Positions 1 through 11,389 of a stretch of 64,000 bases of DNA are shown piece after piece (the first letter of the stretch is position 1; every line of letters begins with the position of its first letter). Under the pieces are notes generated by a model. The model was given only the letters and a program-made list of their open reading frames with translations. It searched no databases and had not been told where the DNA came from. Position numbers and translations under genes: made by a program. The DNA lies in the NCBI GenBank assembly GCA_030062745.1, contig CP099845.1, positions 17,400,903-17,464,902 of the forward strand, given 5' to 3'. This DNA is from Capitulum mitella. Lineage: Eukaryota; Arthropoda; Thecostraca; Pollicipedomorpha; Pollicipedidae.

Positions 1-430
1 AAGGCCCATATGGCCAACAACAGCCCAGAGAGATCCAGTCCAACATTCGAGATGGCTAACAACAGCCCAGACTGACACAGTCAACCATCTGACCAGCCAA
101 CAGCAGCCCAGACAAACCCAGTCAAATGTCCCAATACAGCAAACAACAGTCCAGTCAGATCCCATCTGACACAGGCAACAACAGCCCAGACACATAGTCA
201 GACTTCCCAATGCAACCAACAGCAGCAAGACAGATCCAGTCAAGCATTCAACACACCCCACAACAGTCCAAGCAGATCTAGTCAAATGTCCAACACAGAC
301 AACACTCCAAACAGATGCAATCAAACATCTGACACAAGCAACAGCCTAGACAAGCACAGCCCCACAAGAGCAAACAACAAACCAGACAGATACAGGTCAG
401 GCCTAAACACTGAGAACAATGGCTCAGGAA
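1..430. repeat. Degenerate minisatellite, about 40-bp unit
   Basis: A core close to CAACAGCCCAGACAGATCCA recurs about every 38-44 bases (near 15, 58, 104, 142, 180, 219, 258, 300, 342 and 378). Copies diverge strongly and the array continues past the left edge of the window. No coding potential is apparent. Bases 431-634 are similar A/C-rich sequence without clear units. Confidence 0.7.
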
Positions 431-634
431 GATGCATGTAAATGCATGGACACACAACAGTGATTGAGATGAAGAGCATTTTTCTGGGTTGGGAAACAAG
501 TGACCCACATGGATAACAGCCATGTCAACACAGGCACCCCAAATTCACCCCATCATACACTCACACTGACCAGTAATGGTAGTCCAGATAGGTGACAGTA
601 ACCAGACTCTGTCAACAGTGGCCCAAACAGAAAA

Positions 635-841
635 TCACTGCTGACATACAACCATGGTCCATACAGATGGCACATAGATTGTCTAGGAAGCTAACAGTGC
701 AATCTAACAACAGTGTAACTGTTAACTTCCAGTAGCAATTTCTACAGTCAGCCAACAGCACAATCAACAATGCAGTGTTAGCTTCCTAGACATTCTTCAT
801 GCCATCTGTACGGACCACAGCTGTCTGTATGTCGGCAGTGG
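635..841. repeat. Foldback element / long inverted repeat
   Basis: The left arm (about 635-700) and right arm (about 772-841) are reverse complements over most of about 65 bases. They share TGTCTAGGAAGCTAACA and its complement, CAGATGGCA and TGCCATCTG, and the ends CACTGCTGACATAC and GTATGTCGGCAGTG. The loop is about 70 bases. This is the structure of a foldback or small MITE. No target duplication was identified. Confidence 0.7.
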
Positions 842-3185
842 TCTGGTGGTAGTTCTCACAGCTAAGCCATAGTTACACAATGACTTACTATTAGTCACTT
901 ATTTATGATCATCTACTGATAGCATGAGATAGACAGCCCAGATAGTTAATGGCTTTCCAGTCACCAACTCCTAAAAAAGTCCACAGGTTCCTGGACAGTA
1001 CATGGCTACTGATGCAACAAAATGTAAAAAATGGTTCAGGCTAAATGACATGACAGGCAAGAACAATGGGAAGTAAAGCTAGATGGGGCCAGCCAGATAT
1101 ACCAGCACAGATAAATGTACAAACAAAGGTACACAAGGATGCCAAATTTTGGGGCACAAAATTAAAAACTGAATATTGGTAAAAAAAATGAATAAATATA
1201 CCAGACATCTTTTACATTCATGGTATTGAGGGTTTGACACACAGCACCACTTGGTGGCTGGAGTTTTGTTTGAATAACCCATTGTGCATACACAAAACCA
1301 AGGAATAAATAGCATTATTCAATTTACTGCCCATAAATAAGTGCAATTTGGGCTACCAAAAACTATAATTGTGCAGGATTTTTTCACCTACAACTCAATT
1401 AGTTTCATGCAAAACACACCCCAGTATCATGTTACCTTTCACAGTCACTTTCATAAGATGTTTCTGGACTTCAAGCAGCTTTTAAACAGCATCAGCAGTT
1501 CCACTTTTGTCACATGTAAACCAATGCAGCCTGAAAAAACACAATTAGCAGTGCATTAGGCATTCACCACGGCTGACATTACGGTGGAACACAGTAAGCA
1601 ATGTTCCAGTCTCCAGTTTGCCATTAGTGCACTGTTCACAGCCCAATGAACCAAATACAATCTAAATGGGGGTCAAATTGTCCTCCCCATGACATGGTGG
1701 GTTAAGGTTCTGGTACAGAGAACCCAGACACTTTTTGCGATGTGACAGTTTTGGTGAGGTGGATGTGCAAATATGGTAAGCATGGTAATTGTAGGATAAA
1801 TCAGCAAAGTAAAAAGGGGATAAAAATCAGTTCCTTATGTCTTGTGTGATGACTGGAGAAAAAGTAGGATTTCAAGCTGGCCAAATAAGTTAAGTTTGAC
1901 AGGATTACATTAAGTTAGGTTAGGCTAGGGTATATTAGATGGTGAGCTCTGCATACACTGTCCACAACTGTGGAAGACAAAGTAGAATAACTGATGTTCT
2001 ATTTGGATGGGCAAGGTGCAAGAATAAACTGAAAATATTTGGGTAATGGACTTCATAAGATATGGGGTTAACTCAGGATAGGTGATGTAAAGCTGAACTG
2101 AGTTACCAGTACATTATCTACAACCAAGGAGGTCAAAGCAAAATACATAATGTTTTGTATGACTCAGTAAGGTGCTGTACTGGACTGAGGTCAGATGCAC
2201 AATATCAGGCACAAGAAGTAATGTTTTGTATGTTTTGTATGTTCAGGCATGGTTTAAGACTGAAATGAGTTCCTCACTTACTTGAGTCATGGATGGGGTC
2301 CACCACAATGGCCTTTGGCTGGGCATGGCCACATGATCTACAAAGCAGGAACATTCCATGTTTTCAATGGACTGAATTTAGTCATGTGTGATGAAAACTT
2401 CTTTGCCTTCCTCTACTTTTTTCAAAAAACCCTTATGTCATATTTCATTATGCTAAACTTTGTAAGCCCAGTTTTGGCTTCAGGTTATGTTAGATTGTAA
2501 TTAGATATGACTACATTACATTAGTGACAAAACTTCTGTATCTTGGAAAGCTCTTGTTGAATCAATGATCACAGACTCTGGGCAAAATTCAGAGGTCAGT
2601 GGAATGACAACTGGCAGCAGGAGTACCATGTTTATTCAGTAACTTATTCACACTCCACATAATGGCTGTGTTTCACAATCATAAACTGTAAATATCCATT
2701 TAAACACTTTTCCCATTGTTACTGTTTTCCCTGTGAAATAATAAATTGGTACGTATGCATCGCATGGCACTTAAATGGTTCTTTGACCCCATCATCTTAG
2801 TTTGCTGAATATTTAGCAACTAAATCAATAATGGTTGGTCAACAGTAAGATTTTGACCGAGCGCTTACTTCGAGGGAAAATAATCGTAGTAGTGGTTGCA
2901 TGGCGCTTCAAATGCAACACTGATAAGTACTACTTACGATTTCAGCCGGAAAAACCTGAAGCACGCATTATTTCCCCCGAAACAGATTGCGTCGTCTCTG
3001 GTATGCTAACCGCCAGACGCTCGCGGAGGGATTTTTGACGTTTCTGCGTTAAATAGTTTGTTTACGTCAGATTTCGACGCTGATTGGTCGTCGGCCGGAC
3101 TCAAGGTCCAATCAAGAGTAATAAAAAAGGTTGGGGAAATAACTAATGCGATATAAATTATCTTTAAAATAAAAAGTTAGTCGTT
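842..3185. other. No gene recognised
   Basis: AT-rich sequence with only short open frames and no similarity I can recognise. The part from about 2830 to 3110 is more GC-balanced, but no exon with convincing splice borders was found. Confidence 0.5.
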
Positions 3186-3188
3186 GCA

Positions 3189-3260
3189 TAATAATAATAA
3201 TAATAAAAATGATGATGATGATGATAATAATAGTAATATTAATAATAGTAAAATAGTGAC
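3189..3260. repeat. AT-rich trinucleotide simple repeat
   Basis: Runs of ATA/TAA and ATG triplets make a low-complexity tract within a wider A/T-rich stretch (about 3120-3440). Confidence 0.8.
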
Positions 3261-3442
3261 AATAATAACAATAACAAACAACAATAATAATAAAAAGTAA
3301 AAATATTACAAAGATAAAAAAGTGAAGTTGCAATTTGAAAATACAAAATAAAAAAAACAGTGAAATAAAATATTTGAAAAGAAATCACGGGACAAAACTG
3401 AAAAATATTAGGAAGTAAAATAAAACAAGAAATAAACATTTA

Positions 3443-3573
3443 CCCTAACCTAAAATAGTAACCTAACCCAACCCAACCTAACCTAACCTAACCTAACCTA
3501 ACCTAACCTAACCTAACCTAGCCTAACCTAACGTAACGTAACCTAACCTAACCTAACCTAACCTTATCTAACC
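3443..3573 (-). repeat. Interstitial telomere-type repeat (TTAGG)n
   Basis: About twenty CCTAA pentamers lie on the + strand, which reads TTAGG on the - strand, with variants such as CCCAA and CGTAA towards the edges. TTAGG is the ancestral arthropod telomere repeat. Ordinary sequence lies on both sides, so this is an interstitial tract and not a chromosome end. A short TTAGGTTAGG-like piece also lies near 1913-1926. Confidence 0.85.
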
Positions 3574-4718
3574 TGGGCCAGCTCAGCCCAACCTAGCAAC
3601 CTAATGTAAGCTAACGAGTATTAAACGTCATAATGTAATAATACTGATATCAGATATCCCAACAATTACCTAATACAATAATATAACGGCGTAATAATTC
3701 AGCAGTTCCTCCAAGTTCAATTTGTGGCAACAGAATAGAATTTTCATATATATGACGTCATTAATCGGTTGAAGATGCATGCAGGGTCTACACATTCTTG
3801 ATGTCAATAACGTCACCTAATAATAGGTGGCGGCACTACATTTTCCGCCGCGGAATATTGTTGTTTTCCGCCAGTCGACTGCAGCACGGTGTTACTGAGT
3901 GTTACGTTATCGTTACGATTTTGTTCTTATTTTTTTAGAAAATCAAGTAGTGGAAAGTATGGTTAGAAACAGGATGATACATTCTTTATATTGGTGGCAA
4001 TTATACAAAGTATTGTTTGCCATTTCGTCGGGCAGAAACTTACCTTTAGCCTACTGTTTGTAGCAAGGCCATAGGTTGGTTGGTGTGGCACACTGCAGCT
4101 GCTCATCACTACTGTCACTACTGGTGGGATACTGTTACTGAGGCAGTATCCCACCAAAAATACTGGGAAATTTGGAATTAAAACCATACATTACTTGTAT
4201 ATAACAGCACACTACACAAAACTGAATGCATTATTATACTGGAATAACATGCCCATTCTATTTTACTCCACATTCATCAACAGAACAGGGAACATGCCCA
4301 CAAAGATGCCCCACACTGCAATGCATCCTCACCGCCACCACCCTCACAAGTGTATGATGCAAGGCAGCTGTAGAGGCAGCCAGTTCACTCACCTCAGTCA
4401 ACAATAGAATCCAATGTACTATAGTGCCCTGGTGAGAATCCACAAAACTGCACATTGGCCACCACCAATGCAACAGCCCCTGCGAGGTAAAACGTAGGCC
4501 TCTGGCCACTGCCATCATAGGCGCCACTGTCGAACTCACAGATGAAGACCCACTGGGTGAGCTGACATCAGTGGCAAAGAAAGGAATGTGTTTGTTGGGA
4601 AACTGTTGGCTAAAAATTGCATATTTACATTTGCATAAACTCAAAATGCTGGATACACATTTTACCTGAGGACAAAGTATTCAATAATATAAATGTATGC
4701 CCCCAGCAGTGAAGATCA
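3574..4718. other. No gene recognised; contains a small perfect hairpin
   Basis: TGGTGGGATACTG (4122-4134) and its exact complement (4144-4156) form a 13-bp stem with a 9-base loop. Nothing else in the stretch is recognisable. A 128-codon open frame on the - strand (4258-4644) has no motif I know. Confidence 0.5.
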
Positions 4719-4797
4719 TTTATACGTGTGCCAAACGTGTTTTTATTGGTGTCTTTGAATACATATTTCATACAAAGTGACGTGTTACGAAGGAGGT
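4719..4797 (+). repeat. Solo copy of the 154-bp satellite
   Basis: About 75 bases closely match the first half of the repeat unit arrayed at 12990-13590, including GCCAAACGTGTTTTTATTGG and ACATATTTCATACAAA. It is a dispersed fragment about 8 kb from the array. Confidence 0.75.
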
Positions 4798-5459
4798 ACC
4801 GGCGGCATAAGAGTCCAAACCCAAGGAAACTGTTGGTTAGGGGCTAAGCAGTTCCTTACGTCTGGGTCACTTGTAATGGGCTCGTGGCAGGGATCCGTGA
4901 GCTAGGGTCCCGCGGCCATTTGCCTGCAGTCCAGGAGCATGGATGCCTCCCTCCCTCGCTGCCTCCCATATCTTCCCTTATCTCTCGCTTTATTTTCTGC
5001 ATTTTTCATTCCTAGAAGAGTTCCCTTTTTCGATATGCCAGGCGCTTGTAGGTCGCCGGCGACGGAGTTTTCATTTTCATTACCATTTTGCCTTTGATTG
5101 GCAAAAAAGAATGACTGAAATCCGAGGACATAACATAGAGGTGGAAAGACGGCGCACTCTCGTATCCTGGCTCACCCCGAAACAAAATCCTTCGTGCGCC
5201 CAGGGACCTCTGCGTAGATATAGAGTGTGGAACGTGGAGACCACAAAACGCATTAAACATGATTGGAACTTTAAGAAACATACACCAAAGGATTTTTCGA
5301 CATCTCATCTGTCCTATTGTGTCAGTCAGCGATTCTGAAAATAGATGAAATTTCCGTTAAATCATAAAAATGGAAACAAAACATCGTGCAATTTTAACAT
5401 TACAAGCTCTGGCCGGATATTCGGAAAACAATTAAAGGTACGCTTCTTTTACTAAAGCT
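4798..5459. other. No gene recognised
   Basis: A 131-codon + strand open frame (4943-5338) has no recognisable domain, no clear splice context and no overlap with a repeat family. It could be chance. Confidence 0.4.
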
Positions 5460-6009
5460 CAGGCTCCACTGCGCGCTTTTTCGTTTTGCGATTTTCTGCT
5501 TTTACGTTTTTGCATCACAATTTCCCACTTTTGCGCTTTTGCATTTTGCGTTTTTCCAGTTTTGCGATGAGATTTTTCGTTTTTTCATCTTCGCGTTGTT
5601 TTGAGTTTGTCCTCGTGGACGTGGACGGCCTAGCGTAATTGGGTCTAAACTGAGGTTTCTGCGGTTCAGAAACGTTTTTTTTTTTAGGAAAGATTTCTTT
5701 TAAGATGGACCCAGCTTTTGAACGCCCGCGCCTCTTGCGCCTGCTGCTGCTGTGGCGGCTTCGGCAGCCAGAGCGGCAGCGGCAGCGCAACCGGCGATCC
5801 TGCTGGGTGCGTCCGATACTCCTGCGTCACGATCAGTGTGGAGAAAATAAAAGCCCCCTTATTATCAATGCAACTTATAATAATAATAATTGCTTATAAT
5901 AAAGGAAGAAAGCTCGGACAAACGGCATTCGAAAGCTCCAAAGAAATCACGATGAAATTGCTCAAATGAGATTTTGGCCCAGGTCACCGTTTGATCTCCA
6001 TAGGCAGGG

Positions 6010-6252
6010 TTGTTGATTTCTGGATTTCTGTAAATGATTGAGGGGGGGCGAGCCGAGGGCCCGACAACCTAAACTTGCCACAAATGTGGGTTTCTCAACG
6101 TATTTAGCTCACTTTATTTTGACTAACGGAACTTTTTAGGTTTTTTGTTACCACTTATGAAATAAAGAATTGCATTTATCCCCATGTACAATGGCATGGA
6201 TATATATATGCATTTTATACTCCAATGTATCTATCTTTATATCTTCTGCCTA

Positions 6253-6307
<55 letters not shown>

Positions 6308-6350
6308 CAGAAGGTATAAAGATAGATACATTGGAGTATAAAATGCATTT
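6010..6350 (-). repeat. Truncated inverted copy of a ~430-bp dispersed repeat
   Basis: Reverse-complement similarity to the repeats at 28816-29287 and 30389-30792, including TTTCTGTAAATGATTG, GGGCGAGCCGAGGGC and CGACAACCTAA. Similarity stops near 6350, after the AT palindrome, so the copy lacks its other end. Confidence 0.7.
6209..6347. repeat. 46-bp near-perfect palindrome with (TA)n loop
   Basis: The arms 6209-6254 and 6302-6347 are reverse complements with one mismatch that I can find. The loop (6255-6301) is almost pure (TA)n. The right arm aligns to the dispersed repeat family, so the left arm looks like an added inverted duplicate. Confidence 0.85.
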
Positions 6351-6401
6351 ATGTGAGAAACATGGACTAACGAGGTGCTTTGCAAACATATGTGGCCAGC
6401 A

Positions 6402-7110
6402 GGGACGGATCCAGCAGCTCCGTTTGGGGGAGCAAACCAGTTTCCTGAGTCTACATGGTAGGTCAGCAGAGTTGTTGACCGGGGGCAAGGTGGCTGGCCG
6501 TGTGTTTTCGGAGTGTATTTCAGCGGTCGAGCATGGATAGCAAAGCATCAACGGGGGGGGGAGAGGGGCTAGGCAACTTCAAACTCTGGTTGAGCAGGAA
6601 TACCCATGTCTTTTTGTGGGGGGGGGGGAGTACAGCGACCATTTTGGAGTACAAAATTTTTCTTGGAGTATAAATTTTTTGGTGCTCCTTGACATGAGAA
6701 AACGACAGTTTTTCCAACACTGCCTCTGCCCAATCTGGGACAGGTTTGAGGGCACCCCATACCTACATCTCACTGACACACAGTTGGGTGTGCAGCAAGA
6801 GAAATTGCAATATCCATGCTAGACAGGAGCTGGGTAGTCTAGTGATGAATTATCCATGTGATGCTTTTTCATTATCAAAATTGATGTAACATGTGCTTTA
6901 CCATTACCCATTCAGGAAATTGACCCAGTGACTCAGGGATGGACCCAAATTATTGGTTTATGCTGGTTGGGGGAGGGCAATCCCAAAAAGGTACAGTGGT
7001 TTTCAAAAACGTGTTGCATTTTGCTCCATTTCACCTTCCAGACTGTTTTAAAACAAGCTTTCCTCTGCCCATCTTGGTGGTTTTGTTCCCCTCCCCCCTC
7101 TGGATCCGCC
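6402..7110. mobile_element. Fragments with GGMCGGATCCAG-type inverted ends
   Basis: GGGACGGATCCAG (6402-6414) and CTGGATCCGCC (7100-7110) form an inverted pair. A further CAGGGATGGACCC-like end lies at about 6934-6947. G-runs (6552-6563, 6617-6629) follow the ends. This looks like debris of one or more short non-autonomous DNA transposons, and the boundaries are uncertain. Confidence 0.4.
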
Positions 7111-7722
7111 AGTCTGCAAGTGTTGTCTGTCCTTCATGTAAATGTTTCCATTCTAGGTAAGCACGCATGCAAATGACAGGTGCCAAGGCCCCTGAATAAT
7201 GAATACACACATGCAGCTACCATCACTGCTATGATCAACATGTCTCTCGAGTTTACCTTGACTTTCCTCCATTCCAGTTGCTCTGTCCTCTCCCGGTCCT
7301 TGTCCACCGTCTCCCTCCATCTCCGCAGAAAAAAATCCAGCCTGCAAACCCTAAATAACGCCAAGGCCGGCTAAACTTGGCACCCGCGCTCCTGTCTCAA
7401 AGTGAAGGTATCTTCAGCGATATCACAAAGCGATCGACGCGATTGTGAGATGGAAAACCGCAATAAAGTTTAAATATTTAAACATTGTTGCGATTTCTCG
7501 TTTTTCGATTTTTCATTTTTTCGTCTCGAATTCCCGATTTTTCAGTTCGTTTTTACGATTTCTCGCCCTGAATTTGCGTTTTTCCATCTCGGTGTTGCGC
7601 AGTGGAGCTGGCCCCGTGTATTCCTATGGACGTAACATTTTCCGGTGACGGAAAAGCGCAAAACTGAGTTGAAAAATCGCAAAATCGAAGCGGAAAATTG
7701 GAAAACCGCGCAGTGGAGCCTG

Positions 7723-8481
7723 GCGGTAACACGTATCATTTCCGCTGGAATTTTGGGATCTTCGAATGGTTCTTGATCCACACAGAACGATTACATTCTG
7801 ACATGGGCAGAGGCGTCGAACGCATCATTTTCCAAGTTCGACCAAGCTGTGGAAGGCGTTTTCAACGTACTTCTCTAACATTTTCGTAAATGATGCTAGA
7901 AACCAAGTCCCTTGTTTCTTCCGGACTTCAGCCAAATTCAAGGAGCTATGCGTCATTGAATATGACTCTTTTATTTCGGGAAATTTGGCATGTTTCAGCC
8001 CCAGAATGGCAGTCATTGGAAAGAACGTCAGAGTGACGTTAGGTGACATGGTTTCTGACTTGTCTTTGTTGAACTTGAATTTGTTGTTTGGCTTTCAGGA
8101 AACTTATTTGTATTTGGATGATTTAACGGAACATTTCGCGTCCTATGAGAATCACTGACCAAGGGCATAAGAGCGGAGGGAGACATCACCTCCATGTTTT
8201 CAAAAACTGAACATGAGCGCTATGAAAAAAACGGCTTTGTCCCCTCACCCCCTAAAACAAATCTGGATACTCCTGCGTCCCTGCCATTGTCAGAGACTCT
8301 TCGTCGTATGTGATGCCAAAAAAAGTGATTTAGTGCATGCTGCTATCGGTTTCTTCCATGTTTAATCGGGTTTTGTGGTTTTTACGACATTTCATATCTA
8401 CATAAGACTATTAGACTGGGATACAGGCCGAGACCGCGAATGTGTGTGTTCAAAGTTTGATAACCTGTTGAAGGCCTGCTC
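7723..8481. other. No gene recognised
   Basis: Only short open frames, and no repeat family shared with the rest of the window was noticed. Confidence 0.4.
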
Positions 8482-9713
8482 TTAATCCTATTCCCGGCAG
8501 GGGCGGGGCTGAATCTGCCCCCCCTCGGCTTTTTTGCTTGCCAATTCCAGGTGTTTTAACGCAGCTTCACGAAACTTGGTGACTTTTCCTAGCTATTCTT
8601 TCTACGCGCTGTGACAAAATTCCACAATTCTACTTTGCTCAGGAGTGGAGCCAGGCCTGGCACCAGGGAGGCACCTCAGGCCATTTTTGGCCTTGTTGAG
8701 TGTAAAAGAAAAATGTCTGCCAAAAACAGAGTTTTTAAGATAGAACTTAAAACTTTATATGGATGTATAGCTAAATAAATGGGTAATTTGCACACAAAAT
8801 TTTGTTTACCTGAAGTCAATTTACAAGGTCAGGTCAAGGTCAAAAGTCAAAATTTGTTTTTTTGCAATAATTTCGGCGCCGTTTTTTTTTCAAATGCCAA
8901 ACCCGGAATACATATGACGTAGAACGATTCCCTCTACTTGTGGACCAAGTTTCAGCTTGATATCAGGTCGGGTCGCGGAGTTATGACCTAAAATGTCACT
9001 GTGCGTACCCTATATCGCAATAGCCATAAAATGACATTTTTGGAATAGAGTGAATTCAAATGATCGAACACGTTTACAGATAATATTAAATGCACATGAG
9101 ATCATTCCAAGTGACCCCAAGGTCACTGGAGGTCATTTAAGGTCAAAGGTCACAAGTTGATCTGAGAAACGTGTGGCCATGACAGTTCCCCCTTTTTCAT
9201 GTCCCTGGCACCGCCTAACTATATACAAACTGCTAACATTATACAAACATTGTAATGCAATTTTTACTTCTTTAGCATAGCATGACTAGCAGAAGCCAAA
9301 AAAGTGTTTTTACCTTTTTTGTTCATTCATTTGTTGGAAAACTAATCCTCCTATTTTTGAAACCCTGTGAACGCCCATGAATTTTCTCAAAATTTCAGAT
9401 TTGCGGACCCATGGTAAAAGCCCTATCCATAATCTCTCGATTCATGCCAGTTTCATTGAAATCGGTCCATAAACAACGGAGTTATAAGAAGTCCAAAAGT
9501 ACCCCCCATTTTGACATTTTTGCCCCCCTGTATCCCTAAATTTCGAAATTTTGAAAATTTCTTTTTATAAAAATGTAGTTCACGTCACGGCAAATCCACT
9601 GCCGTTTGTTGCGATGAAATCGGACGAGTAGCTCTCGAGATCTCAGGGGGGCCGAATCTGCCCCCCCTGCCGGGAATCGGCCATACCGTCTAGCCCTCCG
9701 GGAATAGGGTTAA
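8482..9713 (-). mobile_element. piggyBac-like non-autonomous element (copy A)
   Basis: TTAA (8482-8485) and TTAA (9710-9713) flank about 1.22 kb. The ends are CCTATTCCCGGCAGGGG on the left and CCTCCGGGAATAGGG on the right. A TTAA target with CCC...GGG termini is the hallmark of piggyBac-type elements. It has no transposase frame. It is inverted relative to the copies at 35232-36406 and 39565-40775, with which it shares the GCAGCTTCACGAAACTTGGT segment and the whole interior. The interior is rich in TGACCT/AGGTCA words. Confidence 0.8.
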
Positions 9714-10300
9714 ACGGGCTTGAAAATTTTTTTCAGGTATAATGCAGATCGCCAGGCCATTTATTTCTGTAGAATTTCAGTGAAATCAGAGAAGTTTGCC
9801 ATATGTCATCGAATGCCTTATCGGAGATTATGTTGACAGTTCTGGCAACTTCGGATCATATGGGTATCGATGGAAACAGCGTCAAAAGTTATGTTGAGTG
9901 ATCAGGATCGGTGGAACTTCTGCGGAGATTGTGGGGGAGGCAAACATGATTTTTGCCTCGTTTCTTTCCGTACAGCGCCATAAAACTAATGCTAAATGTT
10001 ATTGTTGTTACAGTTGCTCTCCTGCCCCCCTCCCCCCGTTTCAACGCCCCTGTGAGTGGCATGCTTTCTTACTGCTTGAGCTGTTGCGTTGGCTTGCAGT
10101 AATGAATTTGCATCTTTTTGATTCAACGGACATTTTATGTACTTTGAGAACCACTGACTGACGCAATGTGAGTCGAGGTGGGAAGTCGAAGGCAACTTGG
10201 TGTAATTTAATATACATGCTGAATGGTGTTTGGGGCTTTCAGAATAATCACTATTCACACAGGCCTGGTGAAATCGGACATGGGTCGAGACGGCAAAATG
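9714..10300. other. No gene recognised
   Basis: An 87-codon open frame at 9898-10161 has no recognisable feature. The stretch leads into the tandem array that follows. Confidence 0.4.
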
Positions 10301-10309
10301 TGTCATCTT

Positions 10310-11040
10310 CATGTCCGTAAAGTTAGCCACAGGGCAAAAGTCGAAATCGAAGTGAAAAGAAACATCCCAGATTTTGAACTGAGGTGAAGCGTCACACCAT
10401 GACCTGTGTTTGCGTATGCCATCTTTGAAGTCCTGGGTTTGATTTGAAGAAGCCATGGTGTTCTACAAAAGTCGTGATTAGGCCTGAAGATGATACTCCA
10501 GATTTTGATCTGAGGCAAAGGTCAAGTCGTGACCTGCGTCAGCCGAAGGCCCGTACGTAAATGGTGTTGGCCGTCCTGGCTTTCATATCAATGGGCCATG
10601 GCGCTTTTCAAAAGCCTTGATTAGGACGGAACACGGCCCGATCACACGGATTTTGACCTGAGGTCAAGGTCAAAATGTAACCTGTGCTGGAGGAAAACCC
10701 TTGCGAGATTTATCGGTGGCGTCCACGCTTTGGTATGAATAGGTCAAGACGCTTTTTAAAAGTTGTGAAGTCGTGATGAGGGACAAAAACGGTACCTCGG
10801 ATTTTTGCGCGACGTCAAAGTCAAACTATGATCTGTGCCGGCCGAAAACCTTTGCGTGATTTATCTTTGGCGTTCTGGTATTCCGATATTCTGGTACTCC
10901 CAGTTATGTTCTGACTTGATCTGACCTGATCTGACTTTCCTATGAATGGACCACGACGCTCCTCAAATGATGGAACGAAAACAGTAGCCCGGGTTTGGAC
11001 CTGAGGTCACGTTTAAACGGTGGCCCGGAACGAAATATGA
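10310..11040. repeat. Degenerate tandem array, about 160-170-bp unit
   Basis: Four or so units share the order: ATTTTGA(C/T)CTGAGG, GGTCAAGGTC, a GACCTGTG word, CCGAAAACC-like, TTTATCNNTGGCGTCC-like, GACGCTTTTNAAA and GATNAGG. The cores recur near 10325-10400, 10495-10560, 10655-10700 and 10795-10870. The last unit decays near 11040. Confidence 0.65.
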
Positions 11041-11389
11041 CCCTCGCCCAACGCTTCCTCGTTATAGAAATGTCGTTCGAGCATTGTTGGAAGCCTTTAC
11101 GTTGAGTGGTTTTAAAGTTCTCTGTCGTTGCCAATGTCGTCGCCGATGTCGTCGCTAAAGATAGAGCGGGGGGGGGGGGGCAAGCGACCGGCGCGGCCGC
11201 TACCCCGTCCCGGGTTCTAAGGAGAGAGCGAAGTGTTTCTTCGTGCCCCTCCCCTTTGGCATTTGGACGCCCTACCCGCCTGTCGGCGGGCGCGAAATGC
11301 AAAACCATTAACCGTCGAAGATGGGTAAGGGCATGGAAGCCATTTGCCAACGAATGCTGTCCGCTGATACAAAGGCTCACTCTTGTTAA

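Larger units (their letters stand above)
5460..7722. mobile_element. Possible composite TIR element bounded by CAGGCTCCACTGCGCG
   Basis: CAGGCTCCACTGCGCG at 5460-5475 has an exact inverted partner at 7707-7722. Both are followed inward by degenerate T-rich strings with CGNTTTT and TTTTTGCGATTTT cores (5475-5600 and, inverted, 7490-7705). A third partial terminus (GCGCAGTGGAGCTGG) lies at about 7597-7611. No target duplication was found and other repeats sit inside. It may be two elements or a composite rather than one 2.26-kb transposon. No transposase frame is visible. Confidence 0.45.

Noticed and set aside
3112..3439. Ile/Tyr/Phe-rich membrane-like frames
   Set aside because: They are translations of A/T simple repeat and have no further support.
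3443..3573. True chromosome end
   Set aside because: Unique sequence continues for kilobases on both sides and the repeat is short and degenerate.
4258..4644. Possible degenerate transposase on the - strand
   Set aside because: No DDE, zinc-finger or other recognisable motif. The frame has no bordering inverted repeats.
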